From Haloterrigena gelatinilytica (GTDB taxonomy: Archaea > Halobacteriota > Halobacteria > Halobacteriales > Natrialbaceae): a stretch of 64,000 nucleotides of DNA. The stretch spans positions 3,224,001 to 3,288,000 of the forward strand of contig NZ_JABUQZ010000001.1 of NCBI RefSeq assembly GCF_013342145.1, in the 5' to 3' direction. This document shows, piece after piece, positions 1-9,733 of this stretch. The position numbers and the translations under genes were made by a program. Each line of letters starts with the position of its first letter. Within the stretch, counting starts at the first letter, position 1. Under the pieces are notes generated by a model that was not told the origin of the DNA, searched no databases, and saw only the letters and a list, made by a program, of their open reading frames with translations.

Positions 1-279
1 CTCGAGGTGCGTTCGGGCGCTCTCGATCCGTTCGGTCGGTTCGGCCGGATCGAACTCGACGTCGGTGGGCTCCTCGAAGTCGTCCGCGGCGAACAGGGCG
101 AGGGCGGCCTCGTTCAACTCGCCGACGGCGCGGTCGAGTTCGCGGTCGCCGGTCCGATCGGCGACCGCGACGGAGTCGCCGCTCGAGGCGCTACCGGGGA
201 GATCGTCGAGACAACCGGCCGTTGCGACCAGCGCGGCGAGCGGAATACCAGTGCGCATGAGATACTGCCGACGGTTCAT
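1..279 (-). CDS. Lipoprotein of unknown function, partial (3' end outside window)
   Basis: The frame opens with an ATG at 279 and is still open at base 1, so about 93 N-terminal residues are visible. The N-terminus begins MNRRQYLMRTGIPLAALVA and reaches a lipobox-like TAGC at about residues 20-23. This suggests Tat-type export with a lipid anchor on the Cys. The mature part is acidic and hydrophilic. I do not recognise the family. It faces away from nothing obvious upstream; srp54 follows on the same strand. Confidence 0.75.
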   Translation of the reverse strand, partial: MNRRQYLMRTGIPLAALVATAGCLDDLPGSASSGDSVAVADRTGDRELDRAVGELNEAALALFAADDFEEPTDVEFDPAEPTERIESARTHLE

Positions 280-408
280 CGACTCGAGGATACGTCTAGA
301 GGAACATGAACGTAGTGGCAGATCGCGATTCCAGTCACGAATCCGAAAAGAGGGGACTCGAGGGGGACGACGCCGATCGGCGGTTCGGGTTCGGACGCGA
401 GCTCTCGA

Positions 409-1803
409 TCAGCCGAACGGCCCCATACCGCCCATTCCGCCGCCGCCACCGCCGCCCTGCTGTTGCATCTGTTTCATCATGCGCTGCATCTCCTGTTCGG
501 AGCCCATGCCCTGGAACTGCTTGATCGTCTTCTCCATCATCTTGTACTGCTGGAGCAGTTCCCGGACCTCCTCCTCGCTGGTGCCCGAGCCGCGGGCGAT
601 GCGCTCGATCTGGCTGGCGCCGATGGCCTTCGGATACTCCTTTTCGGCTTCGGTCATCGAGTCCATGATGACCGAGAACGTGCGCATCCGGTCCTGGGTG
701 ACGTCCATCGCGTCGTCGGGGAGCTGGTCCTTGATCCCGCCGCCGAAGCCGGGGATCATGTCCATCACCTGGTCCAGCGGCCCCATGTTGTTCATCGCCT
801 CCATCTGCTTTTGCATGTCGTGGAGGGTGAACGAGCCCTGGAGCATGTCCTCGGGGTCCCAGTCGTCTTCCTCCATCTCGGTCTGCTCCATGGCGCGCTC
901 GACGCGCTCGGCGAGCTGGCCGAGGTCGCCCATGCCGAGCAGCCGCGAGATGAAGCCGTCGGGCTCGAAGCGCTCGATGTCCTGGACCTCCTCGCCGGTC
1001 CCGAGGAAGGCGATCGACGAATCGGTCTGGTCGACCGCGGTCAGGGCGCCGCCACCCTTCGCGGTCCCGTCGATCTTCGTGATGACGACGCCGTCGATCC
1101 CGATCGACTCGTCGAACTGCTGGGCCTGGTCTTTCGCCCCTTGCCCGATCGCCGCGTCGAGGACGAGCAGCGACGTGTCGGGGTCCGCGACGTCCTCGAT
1201 CTCCTCGATCTCGTCGATCAGTTCGTCTTCCAGGGCGTGGCGACCCGCCGTGTCCACGATGTGGACGTCGGCCTCGCTGGTCTCCTCGAGGCCCTTGCGG
1301 GCGATTTCGACGGGATCGTCGTTGTCCGGGTTGCCGTAGAAGTCGACCTCCGCGCGCTGGGTCATCTCCTTTGCCTGCTCGTAGGCGCCGGGACGGAAGG
1401 TGTCGGTCTGGATCACGGCGGGCCGGAGCCCCTTCGTCGAGAACCACCAGGCCATCTTCGCGGCGGAGGTGGTCTTCCCGGATCCCTGCAGCCCCGCGAG
1501 TAGGATCGTCTGCTCCTCGAGGGGGAGCTCCGTCGAGTCGCCGATGAGGTCGACCAGTTCCTCGTAGACGATGCGAAGGACGAAGTCCCGCGCCGGCGTC
1601 CCGGCCGGCGGTTCCTCCTCTAGGGCGCGTTCCTTGATGTTGTCCGACAGCTCCATTACGAGCGAGACGTCGACGTCGGCGGAGAGCAAGGAGCGCTGGA
1701 TCTCCTTGACGATCTCCTCGATGTCCTCCTCGCTAATGCGTGACTTCCCGCGGAGTTTATCTAAGGTGCCCCGCAGAGAACTCCCGAGATCGTCGAGTAC
1801 CAT
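409..1803 (-). CDS. srp54: Signal recognition particle 54 kDa protein
   Basis: This is the GTPase subunit of the signal recognition particle, which binds signal peptides on the ribosome and delivers them to FtsY. The 464 residues show an N domain (about 1-95), a G domain with P-loop GLQGSGKTT (104-112), DTAGRH and TKIDG motifs, and a Met-rich M domain. The C-terminal tail is very rich in Gly and Met, as in other haloarchaea. A CTTTAA box about 27 nt before the ATG suggests a leaderless transcript. Its partner ftsY lies 22 kb away on the same strand. Length and motifs match the family. Confidence 0.97.
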   Translation of the reverse strand: MVLDDLGSSLRGTLDKLRGKSRISEEDIEEIVKEIQRSLLSADVDVSLVMELSDNIKERALEEEPPAGTPARDFVLRIVYEELVDLIGDSTELPLEEQTILLAGLQGSGKTTSAAKMAWWFSTKGLRPAVIQTDTFRPGAYEQAKEMTQRAEVDFYGNPDNDDPVEIARKGLEETSEADVHIVDTAGRHALEDELIDEIEEIEDVADPDTSLLVLDAAIGQGAKDQAQQFDESIGIDGVVITKIDGTAKGGGALTAVDQTDSSIAFLGTGEEVQDIERFEPDGFISRLLGMGDLGQLAERVERAMEQTEMEEDDWDPEDMLQGSFTLHDMQKQMEAMNNMGPLDQVMDMIPGFGGGIKDQLPDDAMDVTQDRMRTFSVIMDSMTEAEKEYPKAIGASQIERIARGSGTSEEEVRELLQQYKMMEKTIKQFQGMGSEQEMQRMMKQMQQQGGGGGGGMGGMGPFG

Positions 1804-1948
1804 TTGCTCAGTCTACGGGGCGATGGCGTTAAAGGCTTTTTCTACTCCCCACGCCGCGAACGGAATCCGGAAGCGAGACCGCGGCCGGCGAAGCCGAACC
1901 CGAAGCGGCGTCGGTGAGTATTTCACCCGACCGGAACAACGTCCGCGT

Positions 1949-2170
1949 ATGAGTTCCGACGCGGACGTAGACCCCTCGGAGTACGAGGCGCTCGAGGACG
2001 CCGACGTCACGATGCGCGAAACCGAACACGGCCTCCACATCGCCGACGACGAGGTCACCGGCGTCTCGAGTCAGGGCCAGACGCCCGAGGACGCCGTCCG
2101 GAACCTCGCGGAGGCGGTGCGATCCTACCGAGAGGCCACGGACGACGATCCGGGCGACGACTGGCTGTAA
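1949..2170 (+). CDS. HicB-like (UPF0150) small protein
   Basis: A 73-residue acidic protein. The core, with GLHIADDEVTGVSSQG and then TPEDAVRNLAEAVRSY, matches the partial RNase H-like fold of HicB-type antitoxins: a short beta region followed by an amphipathic helix. No HicA toxin gene lies next to it, so it is an orphan here; haloarchaea carry many such solo copies. I chose the ATG at 1949 rather than the long upstream extension, because that extension covers the srp54 promoter and is Arg/Ser-rich shadow sequence. Confidence 0.8.
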   Translation: MSSDADVDPSEYEALEDADVTMRETEHGLHIADDEVTGVSSQGQTPEDAVRNLAEAVRSYREATDDDPGDDWL

Positions 2171-2332
2171 GCGCGACAGTACCGGCCGGATCGGGTCGCC
2201 AGTGGAATAGCCGACCAACCGGGGTAAGTTCCATAGCACAGACAAGAAGGAGCGTTCTCCGCGCACAGCAATTCTTTCGACAGACGCACCAGAGTAACTA
2301 TTCTGACGAGCGGTGAACGGGTCTACTGTCGC

Positions 2333-2863
2333 ATGGACCAGACACGATCCGATTCACCGCGCGGAAGCGACTCGACGACCGACTCGGCGATGGCGCGCCG
2401 GCGCGTGCTTCGAGGCGGAACGGGGCTGGCGGCGACGGCCCTCGGTATCGCGACGCTGGGCGGCCAGGCCGCCGCGCACTTCCCGGCGGACCTCGAGATC
2501 GACGTCAAGCCGGGCACCGAGCGAGCGCCGATCAACCCGAACAGTTGCGGCGTGATCCCGGTCGCCGTCCTGCGGACCGACGAGTTCGATCCGACGAGCG
2601 AGGACGTCCGGTACCGGTTCGGCGCCCCTGACGTCGTGGAAGGCGGCGACGGCGCGCGACCGATGCACGGCGGCCACGCGGTCGACATGAACGGCGACGG
2701 ACGGGACGACCTCCTGTTGCTGTTCCCGGCCCCTGACGCCGGATTCGACGGCGACGAATCGACCGCCCGCCTCGAGTGGGAGCGAAGCGAGGACGGCGCG
2801 CACGGACTCGCGGGAACAGCACCGATCAGGATCGTCGGACGGCGCGGCCGAAAACAGGGGTGA
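2333..2863 (+). CDS. Tat-exported protein of unknown function
   Basis: A 176-residue protein with a twin-arginine signal: ARRRVLRGG followed by a hydrophobic Ala/Leu stretch and an AAAH cleavage-like site near residue 48. The mature part starts with an EIDVKPG...INPNSCGVIPVAVL pattern, seen in many secreted proteins, often near dockerin-like or calcium-binding modules. A DMNGDGRDDLLLLF segment resembles a calcium-binding loop. The enzymatic role, if any, is not recognisable. No operon partners are evident. Confidence 0.75.
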   Translation: MDQTRSDSPRGSDSTTDSAMARRRVLRGGTGLAATALGIATLGGQAAAHFPADLEIDVKPGTERAPINPNSCGVIPVAVLRTDEFDPTSEDVRYRFGAPDVVEGGDGARPMHGGHAVDMNGDGRDDLLLLFPAPDAGFDGDESTARLEWERSEDGAHGLAGTAPIRIVGRRGRKQG

Positions 2864-2935
2864 GGGCACGCCAGTAGCTCGCAGCAACGACGGCCGCCGG
2901 AAGCCCGCGGTGACGACTCGTTCCGCACGCGGGCA

Positions 2936-3060
2936 TAACGATCCTATTTTCTATGAGATCACGGACTGCTCCGGGAAGCACGAACGCTCACCGAGACCGG
3001 CTCGTGCCCGGAGTGCGGGCGCTCGTCCGCGAATCACGGTCGAAGGTGTGACGTTCGCGG
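2936..3060 (+). pseudogene. Possible decayed small zinc-finger gene
   Basis: Within the gap before the disulfide reductase, one frame reads YEITDC and an adjacent frame reads TETGSCPECGRSS followed by a further Cys. A single frameshift would join them into a small two-knuckle zinc-ribbon protein, a type abundant in haloarchaea. Neither frame alone has a convincing start plus both Cys pairs. This is a weak call based on a short motif only. Confidence 0.2.
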
Positions 3061-3150
3061 CCAATTCAGTCGCGCACAACGGCTTCGAGTGACGAGACCC
3101 CTCGAGTCGCAGGGTCCGGTTTTACGCCCGCATCCGTGGTCGACGCACGC

Positions 3151-4584
3151 ATGGACGAGTACGATCTGGTCGTGATCGGCGGCGGTTCGGGCAGTCAGGT
3201 CGCGACGGCGGCCGCCGAACGGGGCCTCGAGGCGGCCGTGATCGAGCGCGGCCCGCTCGGCGGCGCCTGCATCACGCGGGGCTGTGTCCCCTCGAAGGCG
3301 CTGATCCACCGCGCCGACATCGCCGATTCGGTCCGCCACGCCGAAGCGTTCGGCGTCGGGGCCGCGCTCGAGGGCGTCGACTACGGCGAGATGACCGCGG
3401 CGATCCGCGACACGGTCTACGAGAAGGCCGACCGCCAGGAGGCGAGCCTCGAGGACGCCGAGAACGTCTCGCTCTACCGCGGCGAGGGCCGGTTCGTCGA
3501 CGAGCGGACGCTCGAGGTCGACTTGAACGACGGGGACGACGTCGAGGTCCGGGGCGACAGCGTCGTCCTCGCGGTCGGGAGTCGACCCGTGGTCCCGCCG
3601 ATCGACGGCCTCGAGGACGCGGATTTCCTCACGAGCGACGACGCGCTCTTCCTGGACGAACGGCCCGACTCGCTGGTCGTCGTCGGCGGCGGCTACATCG
3701 GCGCCGAACTGGGCTACTTCTTCGCCGCGGTAGGGACGGACGTTTCGATCGTCGGGCGAAGCGAGCGCCTCGTCCCGCGGGAGGACGAGGCGGTCGGCGA
3801 GGTCGTGACGGAGTCGCTCGAGCGCTACTGCGACGTCTACACCGGCTACGAGGCGGCCGAAATCAGGGAGAACGATTCGGGCGTCGTCGTGACCGCCGAA
3901 CCGAGCGAGGACGACGCCGGCGGCGACGGCGTCGACCTCGAGGCGGACGACCTGCTGCTCGCGACGGGACGACGTCCGAACACGGACACGCTGAACCTCG
4001 AGGCGACCGGCGTCGAGACCGACGACGGCGAGTACGTCGTCGTCGACGACCGACTCGAGACGACCTGCGACGGCGTCTGGGCGCTGGGCGATATCGTCGG
4101 CGAGCAGCCGTTCAAACACGCGGCGGACTACGAGGCGAAGACCGTCTCGGCGAACCTCCTCGAAGACGCCGACCGGGCGGTCGATTACGGCGCGATGCCT
4201 CACGCTATCTTCACCGAGCCGCAAGTCGCCAGCGTCGGACGGACGGCGGACGAACTCGAGGACGACGGTCGGGAGTACGAATCGGCGACGGTCCCCTTCG
4301 ACGCCGCGCCGCTGGGGCTGATCATGGACGCCGACGACGGGTTCGTGACGGTGCTCGCGGCGCCCGACGGCGAGATTCTGGGCTGTCACATCGTCGGTCC
4401 GCAGGCCTCGACGCTGATTCAGGAGGTCGTCACCGCGATGGACGGCGGGGGAACCGTCGACGACGTCGCCGAACCCGTTCACGTCCACCCGGCGCTTTCC
4501 GAGGTCGTCTACGCCGCGTTCGACGACCTCTCCTCGAGCGAGTTCTCGACGGCGCCGGACTGGCGGGGCGTCAGTGACGGATAG
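3151..4584 (+). CDS. Dihydrolipoyl dehydrogenase-family flavoprotein disulfide reductase
   Basis: A 477-residue class I pyridine nucleotide-disulfide oxidoreductase. It has the N-terminal FAD motif VVIGGGSGSQ, the redox pair in ACITRGCVPSK (Cys40 and Cys45), a second Rossmann motif VVVGGGYIGAE, and the C-terminal HVHPALSEV active-site base. No pyruvate or 2-oxoacid dehydrogenase subunits are adjacent, so this may be a solitary paralogue using lipoamide, mycothiol-like or other disulfides rather than a complex E3. I chose the ATG at 3151; a GTG at 3136 would add five residues. Confidence 0.9.
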   Translation: MDEYDLVVIGGGSGSQVATAAAERGLEAAVIERGPLGGACITRGCVPSKALIHRADIADSVRHAEAFGVGAALEGVDYGEMTAAIRDTVYEKADRQEASLEDAENVSLYRGEGRFVDERTLEVDLNDGDDVEVRGDSVVLAVGSRPVVPPIDGLEDADFLTSDDALFLDERPDSLVVVGGGYIGAELGYFFAAVGTDVSIVGRSERLVPREDEAVGEVVTESLERYCDVYTGYEAAEIRENDSGVVVTAEPSEDDAGGDGVDLEADDLLLATGRRPNTDTLNLEATGVETDDGEYVVVDDRLETTCDGVWALGDIVGEQPFKHAADYEAKTVSANLLEDADRAVDYGAMPHAIFTEPQVASVGRTADELEDDGREYESATVPFDAAPLGLIMDADDGFVTVLAAPDGEILGCHIVGPQASTLIQEVVTAMDGGGTVDDVAEPVHVHPALSEVVYAAFDDLSSSEFSTAPDWRGVSDG

Positions 4585-4615
4585 CTTATACGGGATCATC
4601 GCGTTATAGCCACAG

Positions 4616-6181
4616 ATGGGCGACCGATCAGAACCGACGGAACCGCACGACGGCGACGCGTCCGCCGCCTACGAGCGGATCGCTGACGCCGTGTTCGCAC
4701 TCGACGGAGAGTGGCGGTTCACCTTTCTGAACGACCGAGCCGAGCGGCTGCTCGAGCGGTCCGAGAGCCAGTTGGTCGGGGCGGTCGTCTGGGACGACTA
4801 CGCCGACGCGTTCGAGTCGACCCGGCGAGCGTTCGAGCGCTCGTTCGAGACGCAGGAACCGGTCTCGTTCGACGCGTTCTCCGAGTCCTTCGGTTCGAGA
4901 CTCGAGGGCCGCGTACACCCCTCGGAGACGGGAGTCACGGTCTGCGTGCGCGAGGTGAACGACCGCAACGGTCGAGAGACCGGCACCCGGGAGCGCGAAC
5001 GCGCGTTGCGGGACGCCTACGAGGTCATCGCGGACCCGGAGCGGCCGTTCGACGACCAGCTCGCGGCGCTGCTGGGCGTCGTTCGACGGACGATCGGCAC
5101 GGAGTACGCGGCGCTGTCGTGCGTCCACGAAGACGCCAACGAATACATCTTCGAGGCCGTCGACGCGCCGCCGGACGCCGATATCGAGGCCGGAGATACC
5201 GCCCCGCTCGAGGCGACCAACTGCGAGCGAGTCGTCAGTACCGAGCGAACGCTCGTCCTCGAGGACGTCGACGAAGACGCGCCGGAACTGGCCGATCGCG
5301 CGGGCAACGCCGAGTGGGGGATCTCCTGTTATCTCGGCACGCCGGTCACCGTCGACGACGAGGTCTACGGGACGTTCTGCTTCTACGATCTGGACGCCAG
5401 AACCGAGGAGTTCTCCGACTGGGAGGTCACCTTCGTCGAACTGCTCGGCAACTGGGTGAGCGCCGAACTCGAGCGCCGTCGGTACGAGCGGGAACTCGAG
5501 GAATCGAACGAGCGGCTCGAACAGTTCGCCTACACCGCCAGCCACGACCTCCAGGAACCGCTCCGGATGGTCACGAACTACCTGTCGCTGATCGATCGAC
5601 GGTACGGTGACGAACTCGACGACGACGCCGAGGAGTTCATCGAGTTCGCCGTCGACGGCGCCGAGCGCATGCGGGACATGATCGACGGGTTGCTCGCGTA
5701 CTCCCGCGTCGAAACGCGAGGGAACCCCTTCCAATCGGTCGACCTCGACGCCGTCCTCGAGGACGTGCGGAGCGATCTGGAACTCAGGTTCGAGGAGACC
5801 GACGCGGTCGTCTCGAGCGAGTCGCTGCCCCGCGTCGAGGGGGATCCCGGCCAGTTGCGGCAGGTGTTTCAGAACCTCCTCTCGAACGCCGTCGAGTACA
5901 GCGACGGTCCGCCGCGGGTTCAGATTAGTGCCGAGCGTCGCGGCGACATGTGGGAGATTTCGGTCAGCGACGAGGGCATCGGCATCGATCCCGACGATCA
6001 TGAGCGGATCTTCGAGGTGTTTCAGCGGTTACACAGCCACGAAGAACACGACGGGACGGGGATCGGCCTGGCGCTCTGTCGACGCATCGTCGAGCGCCAC
6101 GGCGGCGAGATCCGCGTCGACGCCGAACCCGACGAAGGGGCGACGTTCCGGTTCACGCTCCCGGCGACTCCAGACTCGTGA
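4616..6181 (+). CDS. PAS-GAF sensor histidine kinase
   Basis: A soluble 521-residue sensor kinase. A PAS-like domain covers about residues 15-115, a GAF domain about 140-290, then a HisKA domain with phospho-acceptor His310 in ASHDLQEPLR, and a HATPase_c domain with N box FQNLLSNAVEYS and G boxes DEGIGIDPDD and GTGIGLALC. No transmembrane segments are seen, so it senses a cytoplasmic signal such as a ligand, light or redox state. No response regulator gene lies nearby; many haloarchaeal kinases are orphans like this one. Confidence 0.92.
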   Translation: MGDRSEPTEPHDGDASAAYERIADAVFALDGEWRFTFLNDRAERLLERSESQLVGAVVWDDYADAFESTRRAFERSFETQEPVSFDAFSESFGSRLEGRVHPSETGVTVCVREVNDRNGRETGTRERERALRDAYEVIADPERPFDDQLAALLGVVRRTIGTEYAALSCVHEDANEYIFEAVDAPPDADIEAGDTAPLEATNCERVVSTERTLVLEDVDEDAPELADRAGNAEWGISCYLGTPVTVDDEVYGTFCFYDLDARTEEFSDWEVTFVELLGNWVSAELERRRYERELEESNERLEQFAYTASHDLQEPLRMVTNYLSLIDRRYGDELDDDAEEFIEFAVDGAERMRDMIDGLLAYSRVETRGNPFQSVDLDAVLEDVRSDLELRFEETDAVVSSESLPRVEGDPGQLRQVFQNLLSNAVEYSDGPPRVQISAERRGDMWEISVSDEGIGIDPDDHERIFEVFQRLHSHEEHDGTGIGLALCRRIVERHGGEIRVDAEPDEGATFRFTLPATPDS

Positions 6182-6241
6182 CCGTCGCGGCTCGAGCCGA
6201 ACGGCGCAGCGACGGGGACGACCGGCGACGCGACGACGGCG

Positions 6242-8110
6242 TTAAACGACCGCGTTCTGTTCGTCGATGAAGGAGTGGTACCAGGCGACGTAGGTGAGGA
6301 TCATCCAGAGCGTCCGGCCGACCGACTCCTCGCCGCGGCGGTGGGCGTCCCGGAGCGCCGTGGCCCGGTTCGCGTCGACGTACGGGGTCTGTCGGAGTTT
6401 CTCCCGCGTGAACCAGGTCTCGATCGAATCGTGCTCCTCCTCGAACCAGTCCTCGACGGGCGGGCGCATCCCCATCTTCTCGCGCTCGAGGATCTGATCG
6501 GGGAGGAGGTCGCTGACGGCGGTCTTGAGCACCCGCTTGACGTCGTCGTCGTTGACCTTGAGTTCGGCCGGCAGCGAGTGGGCGAACTCGACCATCTCCG
6601 TCGAGAGGAAGGGGACGCGAAGCTCGAGCGACTGGGCCATGCTCATGTGGTCGGCCTTGTAGAGGTGGTAGTCGGGTAGCGTGTAGCCCGTCTCGTAGGT
6701 CGACATGTGCTGCTCTAAGGACGGATCCGCGACCTCCGCGGTGACCTCGCCGACGTTCGCCCGCAGGCCGGAGGTCGCGGCGGACTCACCCGTCCGGAGG
6801 AACTCGTCCGGTTCGGGTCGGAAGGTCGTGAAGCCACAGACGTGATTGAGCAGCATCTCCTCGTTGTTCTTCAGCCCGGAGAAGTACCGGAGGTGTTTGT
6901 TCCCGACCGGCGCCACCTGCGCGACGGCCCCGGCGACGTCGTGGGTGAACTCCGGCATGAAATCGACCTTGCGCTTGTGTTCGGGGACGTGCTGGTACCA
7001 CGGGTAGCCCGCGAACAGTTCGTCGGCGCCCTCGCCGGCCAGCGCGACCTTGACGTCCCGGCTGGCCCGCTCGGAGAGGGCGTACATCGGCAGCATCTGC
7101 AGGTGGCCCGTCGGCTCGCCGAGGTACTGCATCATCTCGCCGAACAGGTCCATCGACGAGAGGTCGATGGGAACTTCGGTGTGGTCGGTGCCGAAGTGGT
7201 CCGCGACGAGCCGCGCCTCGTCGCTCTCGTCGAGCATGTCGTTCTCGAAGGCGACGGAATAGGTCTTCAGGGGCTCGTCCTTCAGTTGCGAGGCGATTCC
7301 GGTGACGGCGGAGGAGTCCAGCCCGCCCGAGAGGAACGCCCCGACCGGCACGTCCGCCATCAGGCGCTTCTCGACGGAGCGTTCGAACAGGGTCCGCAGT
7401 CGGTCGGCCGCCGCCGCCATCGACGTCGTTCGGGTTCCGGTCTCGAGGTCGAGCAGGTCCCAGTACTTTCGCGTCTCGACGCCGTCGTCGGTGATCGTCA
7501 CCGACTGGCCCGGCTCGACCTTCCAGACGTCCTCCAGCAGGGTCTGGGGCGCCGGCGTGTACTCGAGCGAGAAGTGGTTGTAGACGGCCGCGGGATCGAT
7601 CGTCCGGTCGACGCCGCCGATCAGCAGCGCCGGGAGTTCGCTCCCCCAGACGTACCCCCGGTCGTTCTTTCCGAAGTACAGCGGTTTGATGCCGAACCGG
7701 TCGCGGGCGAGGAAGACGGTCTCCGCCTCGCGGTCCCAGATGGAGAACGCGAACATGCCCTCGAGGTGAGAGACCATCTCCTCGCCGTACTCCTCCCAGA
7801 GGTGGACCAACACTTCGGTGTCGCACTCGCTCTCGAACCGGTGGCCCTCGCGGGAGAGCCGATCGCGCAACTCGCCGTGGTTGTAGATCTCGCCGTTGAA
7901 GACCACGCCGACCGTCTCGTCCTCGTTCCACTTCGGCTGCGAACCGCCCTCGAGGTCGACGATCGAGAGGCGGCGCGCCCCCATCATGAGCCCCGCGTCG
8001 CGGTCGAGGTACGACCCCTCCTCGTCGGGGCCGCGATGTTCGATCCAGTCGAGCATCGACGAGAGCGTCTCGTCGTGGGTCCACCCGTACGCACCAACGA
8101 TGCCGCACAT
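6242..8110 (-). CDS. asnB: Asparagine synthase (glutamine-hydrolysing)
   Basis: Makes asparagine, or an amide on another substrate, from aspartate, ATP and glutamine. The 622 residues start with Met-Cys, leaving Cys2 as the N-terminal nucleophile of the class II glutaminase domain (1-210). The ATP pyrophosphatase loop SGGLDSS lies at 261-267. The length is typical of AsnB, although some haloarchaeal AsnB-like proteins modify glycans or other molecules. A CTATTACAAG promoter-like box about 27-36 nt upstream of the ATG supports the start. Confidence 0.93.
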   Translation of the reverse strand: MCGIVGAYGWTHDETLSSMLDWIEHRGPDEEGSYLDRDAGLMMGARRLSIVDLEGGSQPKWNEDETVGVVFNGEIYNHGELRDRLSREGHRFESECDTEVLVHLWEEYGEEMVSHLEGMFAFSIWDREAETVFLARDRFGIKPLYFGKNDRGYVWGSELPALLIGGVDRTIDPAAVYNHFSLEYTPAPQTLLEDVWKVEPGQSVTITDDGVETRKYWDLLDLETGTRTTSMAAAADRLRTLFERSVEKRLMADVPVGAFLSGGLDSSAVTGIASQLKDEPLKTYSVAFENDMLDESDEARLVADHFGTDHTEVPIDLSSMDLFGEMMQYLGEPTGHLQMLPMYALSERASRDVKVALAGEGADELFAGYPWYQHVPEHKRKVDFMPEFTHDVAGAVAQVAPVGNKHLRYFSGLKNNEEMLLNHVCGFTTFRPEPDEFLRTGESAATSGLRANVGEVTAEVADPSLEQHMSTYETGYTLPDYHLYKADHMSMAQSLELRVPFLSTEMVEFAHSLPAELKVNDDDVKRVLKTAVSDLLPDQILEREKMGMRPPVEDWFEEEHDSIETWFTREKLRQTPYVDANRATALRDAHRRGEESVGRTLWMILTYVAWYHSFIDEQNAVV

Positions 8111-8654
8111 AACCGATCAACCGAGAATATCGGCCCTTGTAATAGAGGTCTTGCAGCCCGGTAAGCGGCCCGTTACTGTTAGAAGAGCTACAACAACCGC
8201 ATTCGCGGCGAGTATCGCGACAGTCGACCGGCTCCGTCCGTAGCGCTAACCAGACGAATCAATGATTATATAGTCAGAGCGAACGGTACCGTATGCGGCT
8301 CTTAAAACGGACCGTCGGACGGCGGCAGCAGCCGGCCCAACGCGAACGGAATCGATGTGATCGATTCGACTCGAGCGGTTCTCGAGGGGCGCATCGGTCT
8401 CGGCTACGCCTCCCCGCTCCGGCTCGGGGCCTCCCTGCGGTCGACCTCGGCCGTTTCGCGGCTCGCTCCGTTCGCCGTTCCGCCTCGAGGTTTCGCTCAC
8501 TTCGTTCGCTCACCCTCGCCGTGTTCCGCGGCTCCCTACCGGTCGCCGCTCCACTACGCGGTCGACTCGTTCGCTATGCTCACTCGTCGACCGCGCCCTG
8601 CTCGCGGGTCACGTTCGTTCCCCGCTCGCTTTCTCGAGGCCTCGTTCGCTCCGC
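8111..8654. other. Gene-free stretch with GAGCGAA/TTCGCTC repeats
   Basis: About 540 bases without a convincing gene. The left part holds the asnB promoter and an ATTATATAG box near 8264-8272 facing right. From about 8440 to 8660 the sequence is packed with short inverted motifs of the GAGCGAA / TTCGCTC kind in mixed spacing, including CGCTCACTTCGTTCGCTC at 8496-8513. The open frames here are Arg/Ser-rich artefacts of these palindromes. A stretch near 8600-8630 (CTCGCGGGTCACGTTCG) recurs with small changes near 15400. Confidence 0.6.
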
Positions 8655-9452
8655 TCACTCGGCCTCGCCGCTCTCTACTTCCCCGTCGTTCGCCAACCAC
8701 TCCGTCAGACTCCCCTCGTAGAAGGAGACGTTCTCGTAGCCAAGCGCCCGGAGCACGACGTAGGTGTGGCTGATCCGCCGGGCGGTGTTGCAGTAGAGCA
8801 CGATCTCGCGGTCGGGCGTGATCCCGTACTCGGCCAGCAGGTCCTCGAGTTCGTCCGCGGGTTTCAGCCGCCGCGTCTCGTCGTCGACGACCTCGCGCCA
8901 GTCGAACCGGACCGCGCCGGGCAGGCGGGCCTCCTCGAACTCGTGGGCCTCGCGCGTGTCGACGAACAGCGCGCCGCGCTCGAGGGCCGCCTCGACGGCG
9001 GCGTAGTCGACCAGCGGGCTCTCCTCGGGCGCCAGCGGATCGGGTTCGTACTCGGTCGACTCGACGTCGGGGGTCTCGCTCGAGGTCTCGTACTCGCGGT
9101 TCCAGGCGCTGTAATCGCCGTCGAGCAGGCGCACGTCGTCGTGGCCGTACTCGAGGGCCGTGAGCACGAACCGGGCGGCGAAGACGCCGTGGGTGTCGTC
9201 GTAGGCGACGATCGTGTCCTCGGGCGTGATGCCGGCCTCGGAAAGGAGGTCGGCGAAGGCCTCGGCGCCGGGAAGGGTCCCGCGGTCGACGTCGCTCTCG
9301 TCGCGGTAGCTGTCGAACGGGACGCTGACGGCACCTGGAATGTGACCGATGCCGTCGTACTCCCAGGCGTCTCTGACGTCGACGATGCGTACCTGCGGAT
9401 CCTCCCGGTGCGCTGCGAGCCAGTCCGGCGTGACGACGACGGAGTCGTTCAT
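8655..9452 (-). CDS. Tandem-rhodanese sulfurtransferase
   Basis: A two-domain rhodanese of 265 residues, likely thiosulfate or 3-mercaptopyruvate:acceptor sulfurtransferase. The N-terminal domain begins with VVTPDWLAAH and carries HIPGAVSVPFD. The C-terminal domain has the active Cys in LYCNTARRISH. I took the ATG at 9452 because MNDSVVVTPDWL matches the family start; the frame is open 12 codons further upstream. It is transcribed divergently from a second tandem rhodanese, a pairing common in haloarchaea. Confidence 0.92.
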   Translation of the reverse strand: MNDSVVVTPDWLAAHREDPQVRIVDVRDAWEYDGIGHIPGAVSVPFDSYRDESDVDRGTLPGAEAFADLLSEAGITPEDTIVAYDDTHGVFAARFVLTALEYGHDDVRLLDGDYSAWNREYETSSETPDVESTEYEPDPLAPEESPLVDYAAVEAALERGALFVDTREAHEFEEARLPGAVRFDWREVVDDETRRLKPADELEDLLAEYGITPDREIVLYCNTARRISHTYVVLRALGYENVSFYEGSLTEWLANDGEVESGEAE

Positions 9453-9733
9453 TACGCGGTCACTAGGAGCGAAGCTCCGAGAACGCACCGGTTTGGACGT
9501 GAACGACAGGATACCGGGACAGTGGCAACTATTGCTGGTGTCAGCCGAGGAAACGTGTCGCTAACTTGGATAGTTCGCCGAAAATACCGCCGTTCAGCTT
9601 CTTTCAACAGCTGTGATCGGAGACGAACGGCGCGGAATCGCAAAGTGGTGGCAAGTATTTCCGCCAGGATAGATCGGTGTCCGAATTGACCGGTTAAGTA
9701 GTCCCTTTGTGTGTCGCCGTTGAACGGGCGTGT

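Noticed and set aside
8246-8721. Small Arg/Ser-rich frames on both strands
   Set aside because: Their composition follows the TTCGCTC/GAGCGAA palindromes and does not resemble haloarchaeal proteins.
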